Below, one piece after another: positions 32,670 to 41,340 of a stretch of 64,000 bases of DNA; position 1 is the stretch's first letter; every line of letters begins with the position of its first letter. The stretch is taken from the NCBI GenBank assembly GCA_963717765.1, contig CAVQWX010000002.1, positions 372,001 through 436,000 on the forward strand, read 5' to 3'. The translations under genes and the position numbers were made by a program. The DNA is from JACDER01 sp963717765. Its GTDB lineage: Bacteria > Actinomycetota > Thermoleophilia > Gaiellales > Gaiellaceae. The notes beneath the pieces were generated by a model that saw nothing but the letters and a program-made list of their open reading frames with translations, ran no database searches and had not been told where the DNA came from.

Positions 32670-32675
32670 TACAAT
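32670..32675 (+). promoter_or_regulatory. probable ispG -10 element
   Basis: TACAAT (one mismatch to TATAAT), 8 nt before the ispG ATG in the 23-bp rseP-ispG gap. Fits a leaderless or nearly leaderless ispG transcript. Confidence 0.5.
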
Positions 32676-32683
32676 CGGGCGAA

Positions 32684-33823
32684 ATGGCCAGTGAGCGCTC
32701 GATTTCCGTAGGCGGCGTCCGGATCGGCGGCGGAGCGCCCATCGTCGTCCAGTCGATGACGCTGACGCCGACGCGCGACGTCGAGGCGACGACCGCGCAG
32801 ATCGCCGCGCTTGCCTCCGCCGGCTGCGAGGTCGTGCGCTGCGCGGTGCCGAAGGAAGAGGACGCGGAGGCGCTGAAGCAGATCGTCCGCTTCTCGCCGA
32901 TCCCGGTCATCGCGGACATTCACTTCAACGCGAGCCTCGCCCTCAAGGCAATCGACGCGGGTGTCGCCGCCGTCCGGATCAACCCCGGCAACATCGGCGG
33001 CCCGGAGAAGGTCGAGCAGGTGGTGCAGAAGGCGAAGGCGGCCGGGATCCCCATGCGGATCGGCGCGAACTCCGGCTCGCTCCCGAAGCACCTGTACGAC
33101 CTCGCGCAGCAGGATCAGGCCGAAGCGCTCGTCGAGGCGGCGCTCGAGGAGGTCCGGCTGCTGGAGAAGCTCGACTACCGCGACTTCAAGATCTCGGTCA
33201 AGTCGAGCCACGTCACGACGATGATCCGCGCCTATCGCATGCTTTCGGCGAAGGTGCCCTACCCACTTCATCTCGGCGTCACCGAGGCAGGCACGCCCTT
33301 CTCCGGCTCGATCAAGAGCGCCGTCGGCATGGGCGCGCTGCTCGTGGACGGCGTCGGGGACACCCTGCGCGTCTCGCTGACCGCCGACCCGGTCGAGGAG
33401 GTCAAGGTCGGCTTCGAGATCCTCAAGTCGCTCGGTCTGCGGGAGCGCGGTCCGATCATGATTGCCTGCCCTTCGTGCGGGCGCGACAACGTCGGCGTCC
33501 AGACGCTGGCGGAGAAGGTCGAGGAGCGCCTCGCCGCGTATCCCCAGCACTTCGAGGTCGCGGTCCTCGGGTGCGCGGTCAACGGACCGGGGGAGGCCGG
33601 CGACGCCGACTTCGGCATCGCGGGAGGCCGTGACGTCGGGTTCGTCTACGCGCACGGCCGCGTGCTGAAGAAGGTCTCTTCGGACATCCTCGTGGACGAG
33701 CTCTTCTTCGAGATCGACAAGTGGATCGCCGACGGCATGCATAGGCCGAAGCGGCTGAAGATGGCGAAGCCGGCCGCGCTCGCGATGGCCGAGGCCTCCC
33801 TGATCCCTCTGGGCAGCGAGTAG
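32684..33823 (+). CDS. ispG: 4-hydroxy-3-methylbut-2-en-1-yl diphosphate synthase (GcpE)
   Basis: 4Fe-4S enzyme of the MEP pathway converting MEcPP to HMBPP. 379 aa: APIVVQSMTLTPTRDVEATT, the barrel segments PVIADIHFNASLALKAI and VRINPGNIGGPEKV, HLGVTEAGTPFSGSIKSA, then the cluster ligands in ACPSCGRDNVG and LGCAVNGPGEAGDADFG with the catalytic Glu. All three Cys are present. With dxr and uppS nearby, this segment covers most of the path from DXP to the lipid carrier. Followed by proS after 15 bp. Confidence 0.97.
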   Translation: MASERSISVGGVRIGGGAPIVVQSMTLTPTRDVEATTAQIAALASAGCEVVRCAVPKEEDAEALKQIVRFSPIPVIADIHFNASLALKAIDAGVAAVRINPGNIGGPEKVEQVVQKAKAAGIPMRIGANSGSLPKHLYDLAQQDQAEALVEAALEEVRLLEKLDYRDFKISVKSSHVTTMIRAYRMLSAKVPYPLHLGVTEAGTPFSGSIKSAVGMGALLVDGVGDTLRVSLTADPVEEVKVGFEILKSLGLRERGPIMIACPSCGRDNVGVQTLAEKVEERLAAYPQHFEVAVLGCAVNGPGEAGDADFGIAGGRDVGFVYAHGRVLKKVSSDILVDELFFEIDKWIADGMHRPKRLKMAKPAALAMAEASLIPLGSE

Positions 33824-33838
33824 TCTCGGGCGACAACG

Positions 33839-35506
33839 ATGATCGTCCGGGCCTCACAGCTCTTCCTACCCACGCTCCGCGACGACCCCGCGGACGTGGA
33901 AGCCGTCAGTCACAAGCTGCTCGTCCGCGGCGGCTTCATCCGCCAGGTCAGCAGCGGGCTGTGGACGTTCATGCCGCTCGGCTGGCGCGTCCACCGGCAG
34001 ATCGAGCAGATCATCCGCGAGGAGATGGACGCGATCGGCGGGCAGGAGATGCTCATGCCCGTACTGACGCCGGAAGAGCTGTGGGAGACGACCGGCCGGG
34101 CCGGGATCCCCGAGATATTCCACCTCCAGGACCGCACGGGCCGCCGCTTCATTCTTCCCGTGACCCACGAGGAGACGGCGACCTTCCACGCTCGCGAGAT
34201 CCAGTCGTACAAGGAGCTCCCGCAACTCTGGTACCACTTTCAGACGAAGGACCGCGACGAGCCGCGGCCCCGAGGCGGTCTCCTGCGCCTCCGCGAGTTC
34301 GTCATGAAGGACGCCTACTCGTTCGACCGTGACGAGGAGGGGTTCGTCCGCAGCTTCGAGGCGAACCGCGAGGCGTACGAGAAGATCTTCGAGCGCTGCG
34401 GCCTGCAGACGTACTACGTCCAGGCCGAGAGCGGGATCATGGGAGGACAGCTCAGCTTCGACTTCCTGGCGCCCTCGGGCTCGGGCGAGAACACGCTCGT
34501 GCTGTGCGAGAACGGGGACTACGCGGCCGATCTGGAGGTCGCGCGGGCGATTCCCTCCGACGCGCAGCTCCCGGAGCCCCTGAGCGCTCCCGAGGAGGTC
34601 GACACGCCCGGTGTCACCACGATCGAGGGACTGGCGGAGCTCCTCGGAATCGACGCGTCGGCGACATCGAAGGCGATGCCGGTCGTCAAGGACGAGGGGA
34701 CGCTCGTGCTCGCCCTGATCAGGGGCGACGACCGGTTGAGCGAGACCAAGCTCTACGACGCGCTGCCCGGCCCGTCGCGGCCCGCGACGGACGATGAGAT
34801 CCGCACCGCCTTCGGAGCGGGTGGCGGCTCGCTGGGGCCGATCGAGTTCGACGGCGAGGTGATCGCCGACGAGGCGCTGCGCGAGGGGCAGTACGTGGCG
34901 GGGGCGAACCGGGATGGCTTCCACCTCCGCGGAGTCGAAGCCGGCCGCGACTACGAGCCGCGCTTCGCCGACCTGCGCGAGCCGCGCGAGGGCGACCGCT
35001 GCCCCGAGTGCGGCGGCCGCCTGAGCTTCCAGATCGCGATCGAGGTCGGGCACATCTTCAACTTCGGGAGCTACTACTCCGCCCCGCTGGAGTCGACGTT
35101 CGTGGACGAGGACGGGCAGGAGAAGCCGCTCCTCGGCGGCAGCTACGGGATCGGGCCCGCCCGGGTCATGGCCGCGATCGTCGAGCAGCACCACGACGAG
35201 AACGGGATCGCGTGGCCGCGGAGCGTCGCGCCCTACGACGTCCACGTGGTCGCACTCGCCGGGCTCGAGGAACAGGCAGCGCGCGTCGCCGAGCTCCTCG
35301 ACGGGGCGGGACTCTCAGTCCTCCTCGACGATCGGGATCTGCGGCCGGGCGAGAAGTTCGCCGACGCCGACCTGATCGGCGCGCCCACGCGCGTCACGGT
35401 CGGACGCAAGACTCTCGACGACGGGGCGGTAGACGTACGCGACCGCGCCACGGGTGACGAGCAACGTGTAGAACTAGAGCGGGTAGTGGAAGGGGTTCGG
35501 CGATAG
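33839..35506 (+). CDS. proS: prolyl-tRNA synthetase
   Basis: Bacterial-type class II aminoacyl-tRNA synthetase charging tRNA-Pro; a tRNA-Pro(GGG) gene lies 2 kb downstream. 555 aa. Motif 1 region ALS-like FMPLGWRVHRQIEQIIREEM, motif 2 FQTKDRDEPRPRGGLLRLRE, an inserted YbaK-like editing domain of about 150 residues (VTTIEGLAELLGIDASATSK), motif 3 SYGIGPARVMAAIVEQ, and the anticodon-binding C-terminus. ATG 33839. The XRE-family gene's coding signal begins immediately at the proS stop. Confidence 0.97.
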   Translation: MIVRASQLFLPTLRDDPADVEAVSHKLLVRGGFIRQVSSGLWTFMPLGWRVHRQIEQIIREEMDAIGGQEMLMPVLTPEELWETTGRAGIPEIFHLQDRTGRRFILPVTHEETATFHAREIQSYKELPQLWYHFQTKDRDEPRPRGGLLRLREFVMKDAYSFDRDEEGFVRSFEANREAYEKIFERCGLQTYYVQAESGIMGGQLSFDFLAPSGSGENTLVLCENGDYAADLEVARAIPSDAQLPEPLSAPEEVDTPGVTTIEGLAELLGIDASATSKAMPVVKDEGTLVLALIRGDDRLSETKLYDALPGPSRPATDDEIRTAFGAGGGSLGPIEFDGEVIADEALREGQYVAGANRDGFHLRGVEAGRDYEPRFADLREPREGDRCPECGGRLSFQIAIEVGHIFNFGSYYSAPLESTFVDEDGQEKPLLGGSYGIGPARVMAAIVEQHHDENGIAWPRSVAPYDVHVVALAGLEEQAARVAELLDGAGLSVLLDDRDLRPGEKFADADLIGAPTRVTVGRKTLDDGAVDVRDRATGDEQRVELERVVEGVRR

Positions 35507-35559
35507 CACGCACGAAGCGATACAGCGAGCAGGCCTTCGGCCCGTCGGTCGAGCGGCTC

Positions 35560-35799
35560 ATGGGCGAGCGGCACGTGACGTACCGCGGCCTCGCCGATCA
35601 GACTGGTCTCTCCGCCGGCTACCTCAACCATCTCGTGCACGGGAACCGCCCCGTCCCGTCCGACGACGTGGTCAAGAAGCTCGCGAAGGCGCTCGGCGTG
35701 GAGCCGGAGCACTTCCTCGAGTACCGCGTCCGGTTCATAACGAGTCGCCTCGAGCAGATGCCCGATCTCGTAGATCGCCTCTACAAGCGGCTGGGATGA
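35560..35799 (+). CDS. XRE-family helix-turn-helix regulator; true start probably upstream
   Basis: DNA-binding protein. HTH residues: VTYRGLADQTGLSAGYLNHL with recognition-helix continuation VHGNRPVPSDDVVKKLAKAL, then LGVEPEHFLEYRVRFI. From ATG 35560 the protein has 79 aa but lacks the first helix. The same frame upstream to about 35503 encodes TKRYSEQAFGPSVERLMGER, which completes helix 1. No ATG/GTG/TTG exists there; the frame begins with ATA at the proS stop. Either a non-standard start or an indel is involved. Its stop overlaps the HAF-repeat gene (ATGA). Confidence 0.75.
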   Translation: MGERHVTYRGLADQTGLSAGYLNHLVHGNRPVPSDDVVKKLAKALGVEPEHFLEYRVRFITSRLEQMPDLVDRLYKRLG

Positions 35800-37061
35800 G
35801 GACGCGGCTGGCAGCCGCCCTCGCTCTCGCTGTCGTGCTGCTGCCTTCGGCGACGGCCGCACCCGAGCGTCAGGCGAAGTACGCCGTGCGAGACCTCGGA
35901 ACGCTGGGAGGGACGGTCACGGCGGCCGCCGACGTCAACGCGATGGGCCAGGTCGTCGGGTTCTCGATGACCGGTGAGGGGTTCCTGCACGCCTTCGTCT
36001 GGGACCGCGGCGTGATGACCGACCTGGGGACGCTCGGCGGGGAGTCGAGCTACGCCACCGCGATCAACGACTCCGGCTGGGTCGTCGGCTTCTCGCAGAT
36101 CTCGCACAGCCGCACCTCACACGCTTTCCTCTGGCGCAAGGGCGTGGGGATGAAGGATCTCGGGACGCTCGGCGGCGACCAGAGCTTCGCGGCGGACATC
36201 AACAACGCAGGGCTGGTCGTCGGGCGCGCGTTCGACGCGTCCGCGAACCCGCACGGGTTTGTGTGGACTGCGGCCGCGGGGATGCGCGCCTTGAGCGGCG
36301 GTGATCCGTTCAGCCTGGCCACAGGGACCGCTCCCGGCACGAACGGGCCCGTCGCCGGCTCGGCCGGCCTCCCGCTCGTCCCCGGCCGCTGGCGCACCAC
36401 GGGCACGCCGTTCTCGGCCTTCACCCTCCCCCGTGGATTCAACCAGGGGCAGGGCGCCGCGATTGACGCGCGCAACGACGTCGTCGGCTCGGCCTCGACG
36501 TCGACCGGCCTCGTGCGTGCCTTCTACCGCAGCTCCGCGGGCACGATGCGCGTTCTGCGCGTGCCGGACATCCAGAACAGCGAGGCTGCCTCGATCAGCA
36601 ACTCGCTGCGCGTCGTGGGCACGGCATACGACGATCCGTTCTTCCTGACCTCGGCTTGGCTCGCGCGGACCCCGACGGCGCCGGCGCGCCTTCTCCTCGA
36701 GCTCGTACCGGCCGAGGCGGCGTGGACCTTCGCCTACGCGACGTCGGTGAACGACCGCGGCCAGATCGCCGGGACCGGGCTGCATCGCGGCCGCACGCGC
36801 GGGTACCTCCTGACGCCGGACGTCGCGGAGCAGGCCGCGAGCCTGCGCCAGTTTGCACCGGGGGGAAAACTCTTCCACCGGCGCGTGGCACGTGCACTCG
36901 AGCGTGCCCTGGCGTACCTGGCGGACGCGAAGAAGTCGAAGGCCTGCGCGACGCTGAAGGCGATGCTGCCCATTACGGGCCGGGAGCGGACGCTCTCGAA
37001 GCCCGTGCGCGGGATCTTCCTGTCCGATCTGCGCGGATTTCGCCGCGCCATCGGATGCTGA
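35796..37061 (+). CDS. secreted HAF-repeat protein
   Basis: A 421-aa exported protein of unknown function. A Sec signal peptide (MRTRLAAALALAVVLLPSATA) is followed by at least three HAF repeats with the pattern DLGTLGG-x-SxAxxIN-xG-xVVGxS...HAFxW: near residues 33-75 (LGTLGGTVTAAADVNAMG), 76-118 (LGTLGGESSYATAINDSG) and 119-165 (LGTLGGDQSFAADINNAG). Weaker repeats continue to about residue 320. The C-terminal 90 residues are helical and Lys/Arg-rich. Such repeats probably form a beta-propeller. Its ATG overlaps the regulator's stop, so the two are coupled. Confidence 0.85.
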   Translation: MRTRLAAALALAVVLLPSATAAPERQAKYAVRDLGTLGGTVTAAADVNAMGQVVGFSMTGEGFLHAFVWDRGVMTDLGTLGGESSYATAINDSGWVVGFSQISHSRTSHAFLWRKGVGMKDLGTLGGDQSFAADINNAGLVVGRAFDASANPHGFVWTAAAGMRALSGGDPFSLATGTAPGTNGPVAGSAGLPLVPGRWRTTGTPFSAFTLPRGFNQGQGAAIDARNDVVGSASTSTGLVRAFYRSSAGTMRVLRVPDIQNSEAASISNSLRVVGTAYDDPFFLTSAWLARTPTAPARLLLELVPAEAAWTFAYATSVNDRGQIAGTGLHRGRTRGYLLTPDVAEQAASLRQFAPGGKLFHRRVARALERALAYLADAKKSKACATLKAMLPITGRERTLSKPVRGIFLSDLRGFRRAIGC

Positions 37062-37071
37062 TAGCGCCCGG

Positions 37072-37515
37072 TTAGTGGACGATCAACACGTCGCGGTGCG
37101 CGCGGCGTGAGACTGTTTCGCTGACGTCCCCGCCGAGCACCCGGTCGAGGAAGCCGGGCTCGCGCGTGCCGACGACGATGAGGTCGGCCTCGCGGTTCTC
37201 TGCGACGTCGATGATGCCCTGCGCCGCATCCCCGACGGTTGCCTGGTATTCGGCATCGATGTTCTTTCCGGCGAGCGCGTCGCGCGCTTCCATGAGCTCG
37301 CGGCTCGCCTCGGCGCGGTCGGGGACGGGAACGATCGCCGGCGCGGCCAGCCCGATCGCGTCGCCCGGGACGTAGGGGTCCTCCGCCACCGCGACCGGCT
37401 CCGCGACGCTCGTGACCACGAGCTTCGCCCCGAACTTCTCGGCGAACGTGGCCGCGCGGTCGAGCGCACGCTTGGCGGGATCGCTCCCGTCGTAGCCGAC
37501 GACGATCGTCTTCAT
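37072..37515 (-). CDS. universal stress protein (UspA family)
   Basis: A 147-aa single USP domain. MKTIVVGYDGSDPAKRALDRA at the N-terminus has the Asp of the nucleotide site. The ATP-binding loop is GTREPGFLDRVLGGDVSETV (G-2x-G-9x-G(S/T) type), ending RRAHRDVLIVH. Likely an ATP-binding dimer with a stress or regulatory role. The ATG at 37515 is preceded by CATACT (37528-37523) at 7-nt spacing, a probable leaderless promoter. Faces the HAF-repeat gene tail to tail. Confidence 0.93.
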   Translation of the reverse strand: MKTIVVGYDGSDPAKRALDRAATFAEKFGAKLVVTSVAEPVAVAEDPYVPGDAIGLAAPAIVPVPDRAEASRELMEARDALAGKNIDAEYQATVGDAAQGIIDVAENREADLIVVGTREPGFLDRVLGGDVSETVSRRAHRDVLIVH

Positions 37516-37546
37516 GGCGGGGAGTATGCCGGTACCCTTCGCGACA

Positions 37547-37621
37547 CGGGGCGTGGCGCAGCCTGGTTAGCGCGCTAGTCTGGGGGACTAGAGGTCCCGA
37601 GTTCAAATCTCGGCGCCCCGA
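37547..37621 (+). tRNA. tRNA-Pro (anticodon GGG)
   Basis: A 75-nt cloverleaf. Acceptor stem CGGGGCG/CGCCCCG, discriminator A at 37621. D arm GCGC-AGCCTGGTTAGC-GCGC. Anticodon stem CTAGT/ACTAG with loop CTGGGGG, placing GGG at positions 34-36 and G37. T arm CCGAG-TTCAAAT-CTCGG. No CCA is encoded (followed by TTG), so it depends on the CCA-adding enzyme. Confidence 0.96.
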
Positions 37622-38015
37622 TTGAAAGTTGCACGGCTACTGAGTTTGCAGCGAGGGGCGAAACAGCGCGTGCCGCCGTAGTGCGGTCGGCCGAGGTGAA
37701 GGCCGCGCTGGCCGGGGGTCGATGCAGCGAGCCCGGCAAGACGCGAGCGCCCGGGTTGCTGGTGAGGATGCCGGATCCTTGTGGCCCAGCCGCGCCAGCG
37801 GACGAAACCGCGCCACGGAAAGGACAAGCGCGAGACCGATAACTGTCACGCCATAAATTGCGCTGAGGGCGCCTTCGCGGAGCGTGCGCACGAGGTTGTC
37901 CGGCGTGAGCAGGCTCGAGCAGCGTTCTCGAAGCTCGCTCGTTAGCGGCCGGGTTGAACTCCAGTCGCGCGAAGGACCAGACTGGGCGACCGACACCAAA
38001 CGGAGGGGATCCCCC
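37622..38015. other. 394-bp gap after tRNA-Pro; possible membrane-protein fragment on minus strand
   Basis: No clear intact gene. On the minus strand a frame reading LRERCSSLLTPDNLVRTL, then GALSAIYGVTVIGLALVLSV, resembles an amphipathic segment plus one membrane span (about 37790-37950). It may be a remnant of a small membrane protein, but it has no clear start, binding site or conserved partner. No copy of the tRNA 3' end was noticed nearby, so there is no evidence for an attachment site. Confidence 0.3.
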
Positions 38016-39492
38016 ATGCGCAGTTCGCTCCTGTCCAGGCTCCGCGCGCCGCTGCTCTCGGCGGCAGCCGCGGCACTCGTCCTCACAAACCACCGCCCTC
38101 GCCGGCTCCGGCGTGGGCGGCGTCTTCAACCTCGGCCAGACGAACACGGTCGACGCGACCAGCACTCTCGCCGGCAATCCGGCCGGAAACCCCTTGCTGC
38201 GGCTGACGGGCTCGGGCACGGCGGCGACGATCCGCGCTGACGCCGGAAACGGGACGGCCGTCAACGGGACCTCCACTTCGGGTACCGGCCAGCTCGGGGA
38301 GAGCACGAGTGGCGTCGGCCTGTACGGCCTGCACAGGGGTGGCGCGGGCTCGGCTTCGGCCGTGTACGGGCAGACGAATTCGACCGATCCGGCGTCGTCC
38401 GGTGTGACCGGCAGCAACATGGGCGGAGGACCGGGACTGCGGTCGATCGTCACCGGTAATACGGTCCCGCCGCTCAAGGTGAACTCCTCTGCCAAGGTGC
38501 AGGGGCTGAATGCCGACTTGCTGGACGGCCTCGACTCCAGTGGTTTCTGGAAGGACGAAGGAGGCATCCTCGGGACCACGGGCCCGCTCCAGTTCTGGGT
38601 GAACGGTCGGCCGGCAATGGAGTTCGTCCCGAACAACGGCAGCACGAACATCGTCGCCGGCTGGGCGGGGAACACGCTGACGGGGTCCGACCAGCAAGGG
38701 GCGATCGTCGCGGGCGGCGGAGGCCAGTTCGACGGCGCGAACTACGCAGATGGCAATTTCGACACCGTCTCCGGCGGCGCTCACAACAACGCGGCAGGCG
38801 ACTACTCAACGGTCTCGGGCGGATTCGAGAACGGCGCCCTCGCCCTGTTAGCCAGCGTGCTCGGTGGTGAGAATAACACCGCCAGTGGCTCCGGTTCCGT
38901 CGTCGCCGGCGGCGTCGGCAACTCTGCCTCCGGCAACGAGAGCTTCGCCGCCGGCACGATGGCGCACGCGACCCAGACCGGCGCCTTCGTCTGGGGAGAC
39001 AACTCGGGCAACCCGCTCGCCTCGAACGGCGTCAACACCGTCTCGTTCGGAGCGACTGGCGGGGCACGGTTCGTCACCGCCTTCTCGGGCGGCAACCCCA
39101 GTGCGGGCGTCAGCGTGGCCGCTGGTGGAGGCTCGTGGTCGTCGCTCTCCGACCGAGACTCGAAGCGAGACCTCGCCCAGATCGACCGCGCCCGTCTGCT
39201 GGCCAAGCTCGATCGGATCCCGATCACGCGCTGGAGCTACCGCTCGCAGCGCCCATCTATCCGCCACCTAGGTCCGATGGCGCAGGACTTCCGCGCCGCG
39301 TTCGGGCTGGGGGAAGACTCGCGGCACATCGACACGATCGACTCCGAGGGAGTCGCGCTGGCAGCGATCCAGGGCCTGTACCGGCAGAACCAGGCGCTCG
39401 AGCGGCAGAACCAAGCACTCCATGCAGAGCTAGACGCTCAGGACGCTCGCCTCACCAGGCTCGAGCAGGCGTTCTCGAAGCTCTCGCGCTGA
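38016..39492 (+). CDS. secreted tail-fibre-like protein with C-terminal S74 chaperone domain (frameshifted after signal peptide)
   Basis: Surface/fibre protein. A signal peptide (MRSSLLSRLRAPLLSAAAAA) starts at ATG 38016 in one frame. The mature part (ALAGSGVGGVFNLGQTNTVD onward) is in another, so there is an indel near 38088. The body has Gly/Asn/Ser-rich repeats like those of trimeric adhesin heads (TVSGGAHNNAAGDYSTVSGG; SVLGGENNTASGSGSVVAGG). The C-terminus is a peptidase S74 intramolecular-chaperone domain: SLSDRDSKRDLAQIDRARLL, GPMAQDFRAAFGLG, and a terminal coiled coil rich in Gln/Ala/Leu. The mature frame is also open upstream to 37954, but that segment is not protein-like. Ends before a strong hairpin. 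Confidence 0.78.
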
Positions 39493-39508
39493 CCCAGGGG
39501 GCCCACTA

Positions 39509-39540
39509 GAGAGAGCCGCTCGAAAGGGAGCGGCTCTCTC
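39509..39540 (+). terminator. strong rho-independent-type hairpin after the S74 gene
   Basis: Perfect 13-bp stem: GAGAGAGCCGCTC (39509-39521) and GAGCGGCTCTCTC (39528-39540), loop GAAAGG, 17 bp after the stop codon. Only short T-runs follow, as is common in high-GC genomes. Confidence 0.8.
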
Positions 39541-39592
39541 CGTTCACGTTTGTCCGCGCGAGCCATCTGAAGCTCACGTCCCCGGCGGCGCG

Positions 39593-39700
39593 CGCAACCG
39601 CGCTCTGATCGACCTACGGCAGGGCCTCGCGGCGTTCATCAAGAGCTACCAGCCCGAGATGCCGCAGCGGTTCCAGTGGCCGCGGAACATCGAGACCTGA
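39593..39700 (+). other. gene remnant (C-terminal coding-like tail)
   Basis: In the gap before the next gene, a frame ending at TGA 39698-39700 reads ALIDLRQGLAAFIKSYQPEM then PQRFQWPRNIET. It looks like the C-terminus of a larger protein; a transposase-like tail is possible, but the match is too short to assign. No start or upstream domain is present. Confidence 0.3.
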
Positions 39701-39766
39701 GATTGCCCGCCGGGGCACGGGTCGGCCGACGTTGGTGGTACCGTCCCACATGTTCCGAGGGGCCGA

Positions 39767-41324
39767 ATGAAGGCAAAAAGCACACGCTTGAGGCGATTGG
39801 GGTCGATCGCGGGGCTGACGCTCGCTGTCGCGATCGCGCTCGTCGTCGTCGGGGGCGCGCCGGGCGCGCCGCTCAGCGCCCAGAGGTCGATCGACGCGTC
39901 GGCGGACCTTTCCATCGCGGTCAATCGTGACCCCCAGCAAGTTAAAGCTTGGGACGTCGTCGGCTACACGCTCCTGGTCACCAATCCGTCGGAATTCTTG
40001 GCGCAGGGTGTCAGCGTCACCGTCAACCTCCCTGACTCCGAGTGGATAAGCGGCTGTGTGCCTCCAGCCGGGAATCCACCGAACCAAACGACGTATTGCA
40101 ACACCGGGGATATCCCGCCGGGAGCTACGGTGCCGATCAATCTTTCCGTTCGCGTACGGGCACCTCTCTACGACTTCACCCCGGTGTCGGCGGTCTTGAC
40201 GGCGAGCCTTTCTTCCGCGACGCCAGACCCGAATCCGGACAACAACACCGCCACCGACACGGCGACGGTCAATCCGCGCGACGAGGATCTCAATGTCGGG
40301 ATAAGCAGCATCCCGAATCCCGGCCTCGCCGGAGGCGACCTCACAATCGAGGCGGTCGTCACGGACGCGGGCCCAGACGATGCGTACAGCCCCCGAAACG
40401 GCGCCGGCGTGGTGGTCAACCTACTGCTTCCTCCGGAGTTGACGATTCTCTCGGTGGATCCGGGACCCGCGGCCGAGGCACCGTTTTGCGTGAACACGTA
40501 TTCGACCGATAGTTACATCCGCTGTCGGTTCCCGACAATCCATCGCGACCAAAGTGTCGCGGTCGACGTGAGGGTCAGACCGGCCGGCTCGGGGACGCTC
40601 GAGGTCCACTCCTCCGTCGAGAACGGCGGCTATGCGCAGAACGTTCCCTTCTACGCGTCCACCCCGCTCACGGTCCTGAACGGGTTCGTCCTCACGGTGA
40701 ACAAACCGGGGAACGGGACTGGCAGGGTTACGAGCGACAGGCAGGGAATCACCTGCGGCAGTAGCTGCTCGTATCCCTACGCAGCCGGCACCCAGGTGAC
40801 GCTGACCGCGCTGGTCGACGGGGGCTCGACGTTCCTCGGCTGGAGCGGCGACTGCACCGGTCCGGGCCCCACCTGCACGGTCACGATGAACGCGAATCGG
40901 ACGGTCGGGGCGAACTTCAACCGGAACACGACCCCGCCGCCTCCTCCGCCTCCTCCGCCGCCACCGCCTCCACCTCCGCCGCCGCCTCCGCCGACCACCG
41001 GGCCGCCTCCAGCTCCACCGCCTCCGCCTCCGCCTCCTCCGCCTGCCTCCGCCGCCACCACCGCCGGCTCCGCCCCCGAAGTACTGCCTCGTCCCGGACG
41101 TGGTCGGGCTCAAGGTGGCCGATGCGAAGAAGAAGATCGTGACGGCGGGCTGTGCCAACGGCAAGGTGTCGCGCAAGTACTCGACCCGCCGGCCGAAGGG
41201 CCGTGTGCTCACCCAGAATCCGTCGTCCGCCTTCGTCCTAGACACGGGCAGCAAGGTCAACATCACGGTGAGCAAGGGCAAGGCTCCCAAGAAGAAGAAG
41301 CCGAAGCACAAGCCACACCACTAG
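39767..41324 (+). CDS. secreted DUF11/InlB-like repeat protein with polyproline tract and PASTA domain (frameshifted)
   Basis: Large exported surface protein. A signal/anchor segment (LGSIAGLTLAVAIALVVVGG) is followed by two DUF11-type beta-sandwich domains (VGYTLLVTNPSEFLAQGVSV; AGGDLTIEAVVTDAGPDDAY). Next comes a Cys-containing InlB-B-repeat-like module (VNKPGNGTGRVTSDRQGITC; FLGWSGDCTGPGPTCTVTMN), then a tract of about 45 residues dominated by Pro. The C-terminal PASTA domain (VPDVVGLKVADAKKKIVTAG; KGRVLTQNPSSA) and Lys-rich tail lie in another frame. One extra G, or two missing C, near 41045 breaks the CCN repeat. Without that indel the gene ends at 41324; as read it runs to 41338. Confidence 0.78.
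40933..41076 (+). repeat. CCN (proline codon) low-complexity tract
   Basis: About 140 bp made almost entirely of CCG/CCT/CCA triplets, interrupted by short Thr/Gly/Ala codons, encoding the polyproline linker. The reading-frame change of the host gene falls inside this tract (cct-g-cct near 41045), where replication slippage or assembly error is most likely. Confidence 0.85.
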
Positions 41325-41340
41325 GAGGGTCCGGCTAGCG

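Noticed and set aside
37622..37700. Phage attachment site at tRNA-Pro
   Set aside because: No duplicate of the tRNA 3' end was noticed downstream, and no integrase gene is present in the window.
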